Shown here: piece by piece, positions 8,179 through 16,720 of the stretch
Layout of the letters: every line of letters starts with the position of its first letter
Position numbering within the stretch: position 1 is the first letter of the stretch
Origin: Muribaculaceae bacterium Isolate-002 (NCI)
GTDB taxonomy: Bacteria; Bacteroidota; Bacteroidia; Bacteroidales; Muribaculaceae
Assembly: GCA_004102805.1 (NCBI GenBank)
Contig: SCEG01000014.1
Span: 1-57,661, forward strand
Length of the DNA stretch: 57,661 bases
Reading direction: 5' to 3'
The notes under the pieces: generated by a model
What the model saw: only the letters and a program-made list of their open reading frames with translations
The model's database searches: none
Told to the model about the DNA's origin: nothing
Program-made: the position numbers and the translations under genes

Positions 8179-10398
8179 TTACTTGCGGGGACCGCGATCG
8201 CCACGGTCACGGCGGGGTCCACGGTCATTGCCGCGGTCTCGACGCGGGCCACGGTCGCCACGGGGAGCGCGTTCAGGCTCTACGTAGCCTTCGGGCTTGG
8301 GCTGAAGCGCACGCATCGACAGACGGTATTTGCCGGTTTTCTTGTCGATTTCGATAAGTTTCACCTCTACGACGTCGCCTTCCTTGAGACCTGAAGCCTC
8401 CATGTCGGCCAGACGATCCCATGAGATTTCCGAGATATGGAGCAGACCGTCGCGGTTGGGCATGAACTGCACGAATGCACCGAATTCCATAATCGAGCGA
8501 ACTGTGCCGGTGTAGACCTTGCCCTCTTCGGGAAGCTCCACGATGGCGTTGATCATCTCGATAGCCTTGTCCATCGCCTCCTTGTTGGTCGCAGCAACCT
8601 CGATGAATCCGCCTTCGTCGATTTCGTCGATCGATACAGTTGCGCCTGAAGCCTCCTGAATGCCTTGGATAATCTTTCCGCCCGGGCCGATGACAGCACC
8701 GATAAGATCTTTGGGTATGAGCATTGTGACGATGCGGGGCACATTGGGCTTGTAGTCGGCACGGGGCTGGGGTATTGTCTCCTCGATGATGTCGAGTATG
8801 TGGAGACGGCCGTCACGAGCCTGGTTGAGGGCGCGTTCGAGTATCTCGTAAGAGAGGCCGTCGCACTTGATATCCATCTGCGTGGCGGTGATACCGTCGC
8901 GTGTGCCTGTCACCTTGAAGTCCATGTCGCCGAGGTGGTCCTCGTCGCCGAGGATGTCGCTGAGTATGGCGTATTTCTCACCGTCTGAGATAAGACCCAT
9001 GGCGATACCGGCAACGGGGCGTTTCATCTTGACACCGGCGTCGAGCAGCGAGAGGGTGCCGGCGCATACGGTGGCCATCGATGACGAGCCGTTTGACTCG
9101 AGGATATCGCTGACGATGCGGCATACGTAGGGGAAGTCATCGGGGAACATACGCTTGAGCGCACGGTGGGCAAGGTTGCCGTGTCCGACCTCGCGACGGC
9201 CTACGCCGCGGGTAGGACGAGCCTCGCCGGTGGAGAAGGGAGGGAAGTTGTAGTGGAGGAGGAAACGCTCGCGGCCTGTGTTGAGCACGTCGTCGAGTAT
9301 TTTCTCGTCGAGTTTGGTGCCGAGGGTGACAGTTGCAAGCGCCTGGGTCTCGCCGCGGGTGAACACTGCTGAACCGTGGGGCGACTGCAGATAGTCGGTC
9401 TCGCACCAGATAGGACGGATCTCGGTGGTCTTGCGGCCGTCGAGACGGATGCCCTCGTCGAGCACGCAGCGGCGCATTGCCTCTTTCTCGACGTCGTGAT
9501 AGTAACGTTTCACCAGGGGAGCTTTTTCGTCGCGCTCTTCTTCGGGGAGCGATTCGATATATTCGTCGCAGATGGCGGCGAAAGAGTCGGCGCGCCAGTG
9601 CTTGTCGGCCGAGCCGGTCTTGGCGATGGCGTATGCCTTGTCGTAGCATTTTTCGCGGACATCCTTGCGGAGTTCCTCGTCATTGTTTTCGTGGCAGTAT
9701 TCGCGCTTTACGAGAGAGCCTACTTCCTCTGCGAGCTCCATCTGAGCCTTGCACTGCTCCTTGATGGCATCGTGAGCGGCCTTGAGTGCAGCGAGAAGGT
9801 CGGCTTCCGACACTTCGTTCATTTCGCCTTCCACCATCATGATATTGTCGTAGGTGGCGCCTACCATCAGCTCCATGTCGGCGTTTTCAAGCTGCTCGAA
9901 TGTGGGGTTGATGACAAACTCGCCGTTGACGCGAGCCACACGCACTTCAGAGATAGGTCCGTTGAAAGGTATGTCAGAGACAGCGAGAGCGGCCGATGCA
10001 GCCAGTCCGGCAAGCGCGTCGGGCATGTCAACGCCGTCAGATGAATACATTGTGATGTTTACAAATGTGTCGGCATGGTAATTGTCGGGGAAGAGGGGAC
10101 GGAGCACTCGGTCAACCAGACGTGAGGTAAGGATTTCGTAGTCAGAAGCACGGCCTTCGCGCTTGAGGAAACCTCCGGGAAAACGTCCTGCCGATGAGAA
10201 TTTCTCTTTGTACTCTACTTGCAGGGGCATGAAATCGACCCCTTCGCCCGCTTCTTTTGCGGTAACAACAGTGGCGAGAAGCATCGTGGCTCCGAGGCGG
10301 AGCTCAACGGCTCCGTCGGCCTGCTTGGCAAGCTTGCCGGTTTCGATGGTAATCTCGCGGCCATCGGGCAGTGCGATGGTTTTCTTAATTACGTTCAT
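8179..10398 (-). CDS. pnp: Polyribonucleotide nucleotidyltransferase (PNPase)
   Basis: Degrades RNA 3' to 5' using phosphate, and can add tails in reverse; central to mRNA decay. The 739-residue protein has the full family order: first RNase PH domain, alpha-helical linker, second RNase PH domain (with [17 protein letters not shown]), KH domain around 555-615 ([16 protein letters not shown]) and S1 domain around 625-690 ([31 protein letters not shown]). The last 30 or so residues are a tail of RGDRG/RRDRG repeats, very rich in arginine, aspartate and glycine, that goes beyond the S1 domain. Such RG-rich tails are common RNA-binding or condensate-promoting sequences; that role here is inference. 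Single gene with its own -7 box and terminator. Confidence 0.98.
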   Translation of the reverse strand: MNVIKKTIALPDGREITIETGKLAKQADGAVELRLGATMLLATVVTAKEAGEGVDFMPLQVEYKEKFSSAGRFPGGFLKREGRASDYEILTSRLVDRVLRPLFPDNYHADTFVNITMYSSDGVDMPDALAGLAASAALAVSDIPFNGPISEVRVARVNGEFVINPTFEQLENADMELMVGATYDNIMMVEGEMNEVSEADLLAALKAAHDAIKEQCKAQMELAEEVGSLVKREYCHENNDEELRKDVREKCYDKAYAIAKTGSADKHWRADSFAAICDEYIESLPEEERDEKAPLVKRYYHDVEKEAMRRCVLDEGIRLDGRKTTEIRPIWCETDYLQSPHGSAVFTRGETQALATVTLGTKLDEKILDDVLNTGRERFLLHYNFPPFSTGEARPTRGVGRREVGHGNLAHRALKRMFPDDFPYVCRIVSDILESNGSSSMATVCAGTLSLLDAGVKMKRPVAGIAMGLISDGEKYAILSDILGDEDHLGDMDFKVTGTRDGITATQMDIKCDGLSYEILERALNQARDGRLHILDIIEETIPQPRADYKPNVPRIVTMLIPKDLIGAVIGPGGKIIQGIQEASGATVSIDEIDEGGFIEVAATNKEAMDKAIEMINAIVELPEEGKVYTGTVRSIMEFGAFVQFMPNRDGLLHISEISWDRLADMEASGLKEGDVVEVKLIEIDKKTGKYRLSMRALQPKPEGYVEPERAPRGDRGPRRDRGNDRGPRRDRGDRGPRK

Positions 10399-10437
10399 AA
10401 AATGGTTCTATATTTTCTTATACTTCTAAAATTCGTA

Positions 10438-10445
10438 CAAAGTTA
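10438..10445 (-). promoter_or_regulatory. -7 promoter element of pnp
   Basis: TAACTTTG on the minus strand fits TAnnTTTG and lies 39 bases before the pnp start codon. No good TTTG box is seen at 19-22 bases upstream. Confidence 0.55.
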
Positions 10446-10582
10446 CCACTTTTTTTTCAACTGTTAAAGGTTTTTATTAACTTTGACACGTTAATATTAC
10501 AAAAAATATTAACCTCTATTACATTTTTTTCGGCGAATTTTCACTGATATAAAAATCCGGCTACAGACACTCCCCGACACTC

Positions 10583-11503
10583 ATGATAGAAAATCTGGTT
10601 TCCGTAACTCCCGATGACTTCGAACGCTTTTTCCCGAAGCCGTCAACGGCGTTTGGCTCAGCGGCATTCAACATGCTCAACAGCGGCAACGCAGAGCGTG
10701 TGGAATGTCTTGTCGGCTGCGACGCTTCCGGCTCACCGGTGATGGGTCTCATCGCCGGTCGGCGTGACGGTCTATGGCGCACACCATTTTCAGCGCCTAT
10801 GTCCGCAATCTCCTGGCGAAACGACCCGAGTATCGCCACCGTAGAGAGCTTTCTACGCAAGGTCACGGAATATCTCGCCCCTACCCCTCTGCGCATTGTG
10901 TTTCCGCCATCGTTTGTCGCTCCTTCAATGCTTTCGCAGATAGCCGGCACGGCCATGAACATGGCTTCGCACATCACTGCCGATTTCAACTTCCACTATG
11001 ACCTTTCACTGTTTCCCGACTTTGAAAAACACCTCAGGCACAACGCGCGCAAGAATTATCGCCGCGCCATGCGGGCGGGATTTACTTTCGCGCAAGTCGA
11101 TATAGCCCGCGCTTACGCCGTTATACGTGCCAACCGCACCTCCAAAGGCTACTACCTCGCCATGACGCTCGCTCAGGTAGAGGCTACGGCTGCGGCAATC
11201 GATATCGACTCATTCGTCATGAGTCATGATGGCGTTGATGTGGCCGCGGCTATCGTTTATCGCATTGCTCCCGGCATTGCGCATGTAGTCTATTGGGGTG
11301 ATGCTCCGGGCTTCGAGCAGACGCGTCCGATGAACATGCTTCCATATCATCTGTTCGGCCACTACCATTCGCTTGGTTTCGAGGTTGTCAACATCGGCAC
11401 ATCATCGACCGATGGTGTGCCAAATCACGGGCTTTGCAGCTTCAAATCGTCGCTGGGCTGCACGACGACGCTCGTCATGACAGTGACCATCGGCAATTCA
11501 TAA
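10583..11503 (+). CDS. FemAB/GNAT-fold acyltransferase-like protein
   Basis: A 306-residue protein without signal peptide or membrane segment. The second half looks like a GNAT fold of the FemAB-like 'peptidoglycan bridge' type: LRHNARKNYRRAMRAG (about 152-167), a typical basic helix of these enzymes, then FVMSHDGVDVAAAIVYR, AHVVYWGDAPG and MNMLPYHLFGHYHSLGFEVVNIGTSS, which corresponds to the conserved strand-helix-strand region ending the fold. Such enzymes transfer an aminoacyl or acyl group, often in cell-wall or lipid modification, but many members have unknown substrates, and I do not assign one. Its last codons (GGC AAT TCA TAA) fall in an AATTCAT repeat. It is convergent with the fumarate reductase operon and shares a bidirectional terminator. 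Confidence 0.65.
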   Translation: MIENLVSVTPDDFERFFPKPSTAFGSAAFNMLNSGNAERVECLVGCDASGSPVMGLIAGRRDGLWRTPFSAPMSAISWRNDPSIATVESFLRKVTEYLAPTPLRIVFPPSFVAPSMLSQIAGTAMNMASHITADFNFHYDLSLFPDFEKHLRHNARKNYRRAMRAGFTFAQVDIARAYAVIRANRTSKGYYLAMTLAQVEATAAAIDIDSFVMSHDGVDVAAAIVYRIAPGIAHVVYWGDAPGFEQTRPMNMLPYHLFGHYHSLGFEVVNIGTSSTDGVPNHGLCSFKSSLGCTTTLVMTVTIGNS

Positions 11504-11513
11504 TTCATAATTG
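11495..11513. repeat. AATTCAT heptad repeat at the FemAB-like gene stop codon
   Basis: AATTCAT AATTCAT AATTG: two exact 7-bp units and part of a third. The repeat overlaps the stop codon at 11501-11503 and supplies the last two amino-acid codons. It is the same unit as at 6784-6824 in the opposite orientation. Confidence 0.8.
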
Positions 11514-11576
11514 ACTGCTTGTCAATATCAAGGCGTTAAGGTCGTCAGTGACTTTTACGACTTTATTTTCTGATTT

Positions 11577-11620
11577 ATTCAATAAAAAAGGGAGCCTGAC
11601 GGCTCCCTTTTTTATTGAAT
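11577..11620. terminator. Perfect 20-bp bidirectional terminator
   Basis: A perfect 20-bp inverted repeat (11577-11596 with 11601-11620) around a TGAC tetraloop. The GC core GGGAGCC is flanked by A-run and T-run on either side, so it ends both the plus-strand FemAB-like gene and the minus-strand fumarate reductase operon, whose last gene stops at 11631. Confidence 0.92.
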
Positions 11621-11630
11621 AGACTTTTGC

Positions 11631-12386
11631 TTAGTCTTTGAACTTCGCTTTGATAAATTCGCGGTTGAGGCGGGCGATGTTGCTCAACGGAATGCTCTTG
11701 GGGCATTCTGCCGCACATGCTCCGGTGTTGGTACAGTTACCGAACCCGAGCTCGTCCATCTTCTTGACCATAGCGCGGGCGCGACGTGCGCGTTCCACCT
11801 GACCCTGGGGAAGAAGTGCGAACTGGCTTACCTTAGCTGACACGAAGAGCATTGCAGAACCGTTCTTGCAGGCAGCGACGCAGGCGCCACAGCCGATGCA
11901 GGTTGCTGAGTCCATAGCCACGTCGGCAACCTCTTTTGAGATGGGAGTGGCATTGGCATCGGGAGCACCGCCGCAGTTGAACGATACGTAACCGCCGGCC
12001 TGCTGTATCTTGTCGAACGCGTTGCGGTCGACAGTGAGGTCGCGGATTACGGGGAATGCTGCCGAACGCCACGGCTCGATGGTGATGGTGTCGCCATCGT
12101 TGAATTTGCGCATGTGGAGCTGGCAGGTAGTGATGCCCTGCACCGGTCCGTGGGGGTGACCGTTGATATAAAGCGAGCACATACCGCAGATGCCTTCGCG
12201 GCAGTCGTTATCAAACACTACCGGTTCCTCACCTTTCTCCACGAGCTGCTGGTTGAGCATGTCGAGCATTTCGAGGAATGAGCTGCCGGTTGACACATTG
12301 TCGACCTGATAGTTGACGAAACGGCCTTTTTCCTTGGGACCGCGCTGACGCCAAATCTTCAAGTTTACCGAAATTGTATGTTCCAT
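11631..12386 (-). CDS. frdB: Fumarate reductase/succinate dehydrogenase iron-sulfur subunit
   Basis: Carries electrons between the flavin site and the membrane cytochrome b in the quinol:fumarate reductase (or succinate dehydrogenase) complex. The 251-residue protein binds a [2Fe-2S] cluster through Cys62, Cys67, Cys70 and Cys88, and the [4Fe-4S] and [3Fe-4S] clusters through [11 protein letters not shown] (163-173) and the later Cys218, Cys224 and Cys228 ([13 protein letters not shown]). Last gene of the cytochrome b - flavoprotein - FeS operon, 32 bases after the flavoprotein stop. In anaerobic Bacteroidales this complex mainly runs as fumarate reductase in succinate formation, hence the symbol; the sequence alone does not tell direction. 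Confidence 0.95.
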   Translation of the reverse strand: MEHTISVNLKIWRQRGPKEKGRFVNYQVDNVSTGSSFLEMLDMLNQQLVEKGEEPVVFDNDCREGICGMCSLYINGHPHGPVQGITTCQLHMRKFNDGDTITIEPWRSAAFPVIRDLTVDRNAFDKIQQAGGYVSFNCGGAPDANATPISKEVADVAMDSATCIGCGACVAACKNGSAMLFVSAKVSQFALLPQGQVERARRARAMVKKMDELGFGNCTNTGACAAECPKSIPLSNIARLNREFIKAKFKD

Positions 12387-12418
12387 TGTTGTAATATCTT
12401 ATAAGTTTGACGTTTCGA

Positions 12419-14446
12419 TTATGATTTATAGTTACGTGTCTGAACCTGGATGGCCTCATATTTGAGGGGCTCTTTGAGAAGGATGGGCTTCTCGGTGTCG
12501 CCGGTATATTTCCAGCAGCTCACATACATATAGTCCTTATCGTTACGGGCAGCCTCGCCGTCGGCAGTCTGGTATTCCTCGCGGAAGTGTGCGCCACACG
12601 ACTCGTTGCGGTTGAGGGCGTCGATAGCCATCATCTTGGCCATCACGAGGAAGTCTTCCAGACGGAGAGCTTTTTCAAGCTCGGTGTTGAGGTCGTCGGC
12701 CGAGCCTACCACGCGGAGGTCGGTGTAGAATTCCTTGCGCACTTCTTCGATTTCCTTAGTGGCTTTCACAAGGCTCTGGAGCGTGCGGCCCATGCCTACG
12801 AGGTTCCACATCACGTGACCGAGACGTTTGTGGATTTCATCGGGCGATTTCGTACCCTTGATGTTCATCAGTTTCTCGATGCGTGCCTTGACGTCGGCCT
12901 CAGCCTGAGCGAACTCAGGGGTGTTGGTCTTGAAGTGGGGCACTTTGATCTGGTCGCTGAGATAATTCTGAAGGGTGTAGGGAAGCACGAAGTAACCGTC
13001 TGCAAGACCTTGCATGAGCGCAGATGCGCCGAGACGGTTTGCACCGTGGTCGGAGAAGTTGCATTCGCCGATGGCGAAAAGACCCTTGATAGAGGTCTGC
13101 AGCTCGTAGTCGACCCAGATACCGCCCATTGTGTAGTGGCTGGCGGGGAATATCTGCATGGGGGTCTCGTAGGGGTTGTCATCAGAAATCATCTGGTACA
13201 TGTCGAAGAGGTTGCCGTAGCGGTCACGCACTACATCGGCGCCGAGACGTTCGATGGCATATTTGAAGTCGAGATATACGGCGTTGCCCGTACCTACGCC
13301 GTAGCCTGCGTCGCAACGTTCCTTGGCGGCACGCGATGCGATGTCGCGGGGGCAGAGGTTACCGAACGCGGGATAGCGGCGTTCGAGATAGAAGTCGCGG
13401 TCTTCGTCGGGTATGTCGGTCGGTTTGAGCTTGCCGGCGCGGATAGCCTCTGCGTCTTCTTTCTTTTTGGGCACCCAGATGCGGCCGTCGTTACGGAGCG
13501 ACTCCGACATAAGAGTGAGTTTCGACTGGTCCTCGCCGTGCACGGGGATACAAGTGGGGTGTATCTGGGTGAATGCGAGGTTTGAGAGATATGCGCCTTT
13601 CTTGAATGCCTGGATAGCGGCTGAGCCGTTGCAGCCCATGGCGTTGGTCGAAAGGAAGAATGTGCGGCCATAACCTCCGGTGGCGAGAACCACGGCGTGG
13701 GCGGCATAGCGTTCGAGCTTACCGGTCACGAGGTTGCGCACGATGATACCGCGGGCGCGGCCGTCGATGATGACGAGGTCGAGCATCTCGCGGCGGTTGT
13801 ATGACTTGACAGTGCCTTTCTGTATCTGGCGGTTGAGCGAAGCATACGCGCCGAGAAGGAGCTGCTGGCCGGTCTGACCTTTGGCGTAGAATGTACGAGA
13901 CACCTGTGCGCCGCCGAACGAACGGTTGGCGAGGAGGCCGCCGTATTCGCGGGCGAAGGGCACACCCTGCTGCACGCACTGGTCGATGATGTTGTTTGAC
14001 ACTTCGGCAAGACGGTAGACATTGGCTTCGCGTGAACGGAAGTCACCGCCTTTTACAGTGTCGTAGAAAAGACGATATACAGAGTCACCGTCGTTCTGAT
14101 AGTTCTTGGCTGCGTTGATACCGCCCTGAGCCGCGATAGAGTGGGCGCGGCGGGGTGAATCCTGAATGCAGAAGTTGAGCACGTTGAAGCCCATCTCGCC
14201 GAGTGTCGACGCTGCCGACGCTCCTGCAAGACCCGTACCGACGACGATTACATCGAGGTTACGCTTGTTGGCGGGGTTGACGAGTTTCTGATGTGCTTTA
14301 TAGTTGGTCCACTTATCAGCTACGGGACCTTCGGGTATCTTTGAGTCAATCTGATATTCGGGGAGGGCGGCCGATTCGATGTCGGCGAAATCTTTCATGA
14401 TCGGAGTCGAGTCAATCATCCCTTCGAGATTTTTAATATCTGCCAT
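12419..14446 (-). CDS. frdA: Fumarate reductase/succinate dehydrogenase flavoprotein subunit
   Basis: Catalytic subunit with covalently bound FAD; interconverts fumarate and succinate. In the 675-residue protein the FAD-binding glycines lie at 70-75 ([13 protein letters not shown]), and the covalent-FAD histidine is His102 in [15 protein letters not shown]. The substrate and capping-domain sequences [24 protein letters not shown] and [13 protein letters not shown] are present. From memory, relatives in Bacteroides begin close to the DSKIPEGP segment (here residues 34-41), so about 33 N-terminal residues ([10 protein letters not shown]...) appear to be extra. Later Met codons at 14419 and 14398 are possible starts. 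The start at 14446 lies 10 bases after the cytochrome b stop, typical of operon spacing. Confidence 0.96.
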   Translation of the reverse strand: MADIKNLEGMIDSTPIMKDFADIESAALPEYQIDSKIPEGPVADKWTNYKAHQKLVNPANKRNLDVIVVGTGLAGASAASTLGEMGFNVLNFCIQDSPRRAHSIAAQGGINAAKNYQNDGDSVYRLFYDTVKGGDFRSREANVYRLAEVSNNIIDQCVQQGVPFAREYGGLLANRSFGGAQVSRTFYAKGQTGQQLLLGAYASLNRQIQKGTVKSYNRREMLDLVIIDGRARGIIVRNLVTGKLERYAAHAVVLATGGYGRTFFLSTNAMGCNGSAAIQAFKKGAYLSNLAFTQIHPTCIPVHGEDQSKLTLMSESLRNDGRIWVPKKKEDAEAIRAGKLKPTDIPDEDRDFYLERRYPAFGNLCPRDIASRAAKERCDAGYGVGTGNAVYLDFKYAIERLGADVVRDRYGNLFDMYQMISDDNPYETPMQIFPASHYTMGGIWVDYELQTSIKGLFAIGECNFSDHGANRLGASALMQGLADGYFVLPYTLQNYLSDQIKVPHFKTNTPEFAQAEADVKARIEKLMNIKGTKSPDEIHKRLGHVMWNLVGMGRTLQSLVKATKEIEEVRKEFYTDLRVVGSADDLNTELEKALRLEDFLVMAKMMAIDALNRNESCGAHFREEYQTADGEAARNDKDYMYVSCWKYTGDTEKPILLKEPLKYEAIQVQTRNYKS

Positions 14447-14456
14447 AACTGATTAA

Positions 14457-15395
14457 TTAAAATGTTCCTTCGTTAAAGTTATCGCTCACTGAATCGGAAG
14501 CGTTGCGGTCGCCGCAGGCAGAAGAGTCGCAAGCACTCACGGCGCAGCCTTCGACACACACTGCATAGATTTTCGCCAAGGTGGCGCAACGGTGGCATGA
14601 CTCGGCGCATTTGCCGGCGGCACAGCCACATTCGTCACAGCTTTCGCAGCCTTCACAACCTTCGCAGTTGCAGGCCGGAGCCATCTCGACATACTGTTCG
14701 ATCAGAGCCTCGTTTGAAGTATAGTAGCCACGTTTTGCCTGCACGGTGAACACGATTGCCTCAACAGCAAACAGGAGAACTACCACTGTAGCCCATACTG
14801 TGCCGATGGTTTTCAGGCGGTTCATCCATACGCCGTTGTTGAGACCTGACGACTGGCACATCGACCAGAAGCCGTGGGTCATGTGAAGCCACAGTGCGCC
14901 GAAACCGATAAGATAGACAATCAAAGTGACGGGGCAGCTGAATGCCTTCTGGATGAAGAGTGTACCTGCCGCTCCGGGGAACTCGCCTTCAAGGCCGAGC
15001 ACTTCGGGGAGCTGCATCTTTGCCCAGAACTGGAAAAGGTGCACGATCAGGAAACATACGACCACGATACCGAGAACGAGCATGTTCTTTGACGACCATT
15101 CAACCTGTTTCGGACGTGAAGTCACGGCATAGCGGTCGTTGCCGCGTGCGCGGCGGTTCTCGTAGGTAAGCCACAGGGCGTAGAGGATATGGAGGATGAA
15201 ACCGCCGGCCAGGATGGCAGTGCCGATAAGGGCATACCAGTTGGCGCCGAGGAATTCACACACAGCATTGTAGGCTGTCGGCCAGAACAAAGCCACTCCA
15301 TTCATCAACACGTGAAATGTAACAAACAGGACTAAGAAAGCGCCGGTCAGAGCCATGACAAACTTCCGTCCTATCGATGAGCTTGTTAACCACAT
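14457..15395 (-). CDS. frdC: Fumarate reductase cytochrome b subunit with cysteine-rich tail
   Basis: Membrane diheme cytochrome b (b558 type) that anchors the complex and passes electrons to or from menaquinone. The 312-residue protein has five hydrophobic segments (about 13-36, 52-78, 104-124, 153-175, 196-218) and candidate heme histidines His28, His69, His119, His171 and His174. After the last segment comes an unusual tail: 14 cysteines between 242 and 294, in CxC, CxxC, CxxxC and longer spacings (CNCEGCEGC, ESCDECGC, ESCHRC, AVCVEGC). Family members are usually about 220-240 residues and end soon after the fifth segment. If topology follows the family (N terminus inside), the tail is periplasmic. 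The reading frame is open up to the flavoprotein gene, so a simple sequencing frameshift is unlikely. First gene of the operon. Confidence 0.92.
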   Translation of the reverse strand: MWLTSSSIGRKFVMALTGAFLVLFVTFHVLMNGVALFWPTAYNAVCEFLGANWYALIGTAILAGGFILHILYALWLTYENRRARGNDRYAVTSRPKQVEWSSKNMLVLGIVVVCFLIVHLFQFWAKMQLPEVLGLEGEFPGAAGTLFIQKAFSCPVTLIVYLIGFGALWLHMTHGFWSMCQSSGLNNGVWMNRLKTIGTVWATVVVLLFAVEAIVFTVQAKRGYYTSNEALIEQYVEMAPACNCEGCEGCESCDECGCAAGKCAESCHRCATLAKIYAVCVEGCAVSACDSSACGDRNASDSVSDNFNEGTF

Positions 15396-15534
15396 AGAAG
15401 TTTAGAGGATTTTGGATTATTAATAGATAAATTACTTATTTTATGCAAGCTATTGTATTGGTCTACAATCAATTGTCGCCCGACAACAGCAGTTTAAACC
15501 ACTGCAGCCGGGGCATAATTTCAGTTTTGCGTTA

Positions 15535-15565
15535 CAAAATTAACTTTTTTTCATCTTACCCGCAA
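15535..15565 (-). promoter_or_regulatory. Promoter of the fumarate reductase operon
   Basis: On the minus strand TTTG (15562-15565), a 19-base spacer, then TAATTTTG (15535-15542): a full Bacteroidetes -33/-7 promoter. Transcription should start near 15528, leaving a leader of about 130 bases before the frdC start at 15395. The 15396-15691 interval otherwise holds no gene. Confidence 0.75.
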
Positions 15566-15619
15566 ATGATTAAGGATTTTTTTCTTTAAAAGTGTGCCCC
15601 TTAAGCGCGGTGTATTCAT

Positions 15620-15664
15620 GCAAAACTGATTTGAGCCCCGATCGGGAGGCCAAATCAGCTTTGC
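15620..15664. other. Long inverted repeat between lpxA and the frd promoter
   Basis: GCAAAACTGATTTG (15620-15633) pairs with CAAATCAGCTTTGC (15651-15664) over 14 bp with one mismatch that becomes a U:G wobble in a minus-strand transcript. Inside lies a second palindrome CCCGATCGGG (15637-15646 approximately). It sits 28 bases after the lpxA stop on the minus strand but has no T-run after it, so it could be a poor terminator, an RNA-stabilising hairpin or a protein site upstream of the frd promoter. Confidence 0.6.
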
Positions 15665-15691
15665 AAAATTTCCGTAAACAAAGACGTTATT

Positions 15692-16477
15692 TTATTCAAG
15701 TTCGACGGGCACGGCCACAATCTGCAGATTGCTGCGGCGTATGAAATCGGTTATGGCGTCGCGGTGAGCCGACGGGTCTACGTCGGCCTCTATACGTTTG
15801 AGGGCATTGAATACAGATGTGCCCGACTGATAGACATGGCGGTAGGCCTTTGCAATATCGTCGATTTGCTCGGTGGTAAAGCCATGCTTGCGCATCACGT
15901 AGGCATTGACGCCGAAATATGCCACCGGGTTGTGTGCGACGATGATATACGGAGGCACATTGCCCGAAATGCGGCAGCCGCCTTTGACAAGCACCCAGTC
16001 GCCGACATTTGAATCTTCATGAAATATGGTGTTGGACGAAAGTATCACATTTTCACCGACATGCACGTTGCCGGCCATTGTGACACCGTTGCCGAGCACA
16101 CTCTTACCGGAGAGACGGCAGTCGTGTCCGACGTGACTGTTGGCCATTATGACGCAGTTGTCACCGATCAGAGTGCCTTCGGGCGTCTCGAAGCCACGGT
16201 TGATTATCACATGCTCACGTATCACATTGTCATCGCCGATGGTGCAATATGAGTCGCCTCCTTTCCACCGGAAATCCTGAGGGTCGGCACCGACCACTGC
16301 TCCCTGATACACTTTGTTGCGGCAACCCATGCGCGTGCCGTTCATGACACTTGCGTAAGGCATTATCTCACAACCGTCGCCTAACGCGACATCCTTGTCT
16401 ACGTATGCAAACGGGTGGACGATGACATTCTCGCCTAATCTGGCAGAAGCATCGACATGGGCTAAAGGGCTGATCAT
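15692..16477 (-). CDS. lpxA: UDP-N-acetylglucosamine acyltransferase
   Basis: First enzyme of lipid A synthesis: transfers a 3-hydroxyacyl chain from ACP to UDP-GlcNAc in the cytoplasm. The protein is 261 residues from ATG 16477 (MISPLAHVDASA); another in-frame ATG at 16486 adds three residues. The first two thirds are left-handed beta-helix hexapeptide repeats (ARLGENVIVHPFAYVDKDV, DNCVIMANSHVGHDC), with the catalytic-type His in the VGHDCRLSGKSVLGNG region, followed by the helical C-terminal domain. Length is normal. Here it is apart from lpxD/fabZ, with its own -7 box. The product feeds the same lipid A that the EptA-like and ArnT-like enzymes elsewhere in the window may modify. Confidence 0.95.
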   Translation of the reverse strand: MISPLAHVDASARLGENVIVHPFAYVDKDVALGDGCEIMPYASVMNGTRMGCRNKVYQGAVVGADPQDFRWKGGDSYCTIGDDNVIREHVIINRGFETPEGTLIGDNCVIMANSHVGHDCRLSGKSVLGNGVTMAGNVHVGENVILSSNTIFHEDSNVGDWVLVKGGCRISGNVPPYIIVAHNPVAYFGVNAYVMRKHGFTTEQIDDIAKAYRHVYQSGTSVFNALKRIEADVDPSAHRDAITDFIRRSNLQIVAVPVELE

Positions 16478-16580
16478 GGCTTTCATATTCTTTAGTTTTT
16501 ATCGTATTATATTTATAAGGTAAGATCTCTTCTTCTTTCAGGGGCCCCTCTGCGGAAGCCGACTTGTCAAAGCGTCATTT

Positions 16581-16588
16581 CAAAGATA
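16581..16588 (-). promoter_or_regulatory. -7 promoter element of lpxA
   Basis: TATCTTTG on the minus strand, about 100 bases before the lpxA start, between the yidC terminator and the gene. No clear -33 box. Confidence 0.5.
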
Positions 16589-16620
16589 GGAATTTTTTAA
16601 AAAGAATTGCCGTTTTTTAA

Positions 16621-16665
16621 TAAAAAAAACGCTGACAGAGGAAAATGTTCCCACTATCAGCGTTT
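16621..16665 (-). terminator. Intrinsic terminator after pyrG-yidC
   Basis: AAACGCTGA (16627-16635) and TCAGCGTTT (16657-16665) form a 9-bp stem. On the minus strand the stem runs into TTTTTTTTATTA, a strong T-run. It lies 55 bases past the yidC stop. Confidence 0.85.
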
Positions 16666-16720
16666 AATATCCGAATTTTTCACATCAACTCACGAATTGT
16701 GCTTCATGAGTCGTGATTTT

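Noticed and set aside
9376..10044. 222-residue open frame opposite pnp
   Set aside because: Antisense shadow; PNPase on the other strand is unmistakable.
12587..13585. 332-residue open frame on the plus strand opposite the flavoprotein gene
   Set aside because: It is the antisense shadow of frdA; its composition (Val/Glu/His rich) reflects the GC pattern of the real gene and no domain is recognisable.
14457..14700. Idea that the cysteine-rich tail is a frameshift artefact
   Set aside because: The frame stays open to a stop 10 bases before the next gene, as expected for an operon, and the cysteines are evenly patterned; an artefact cannot be fully excluded without reads.
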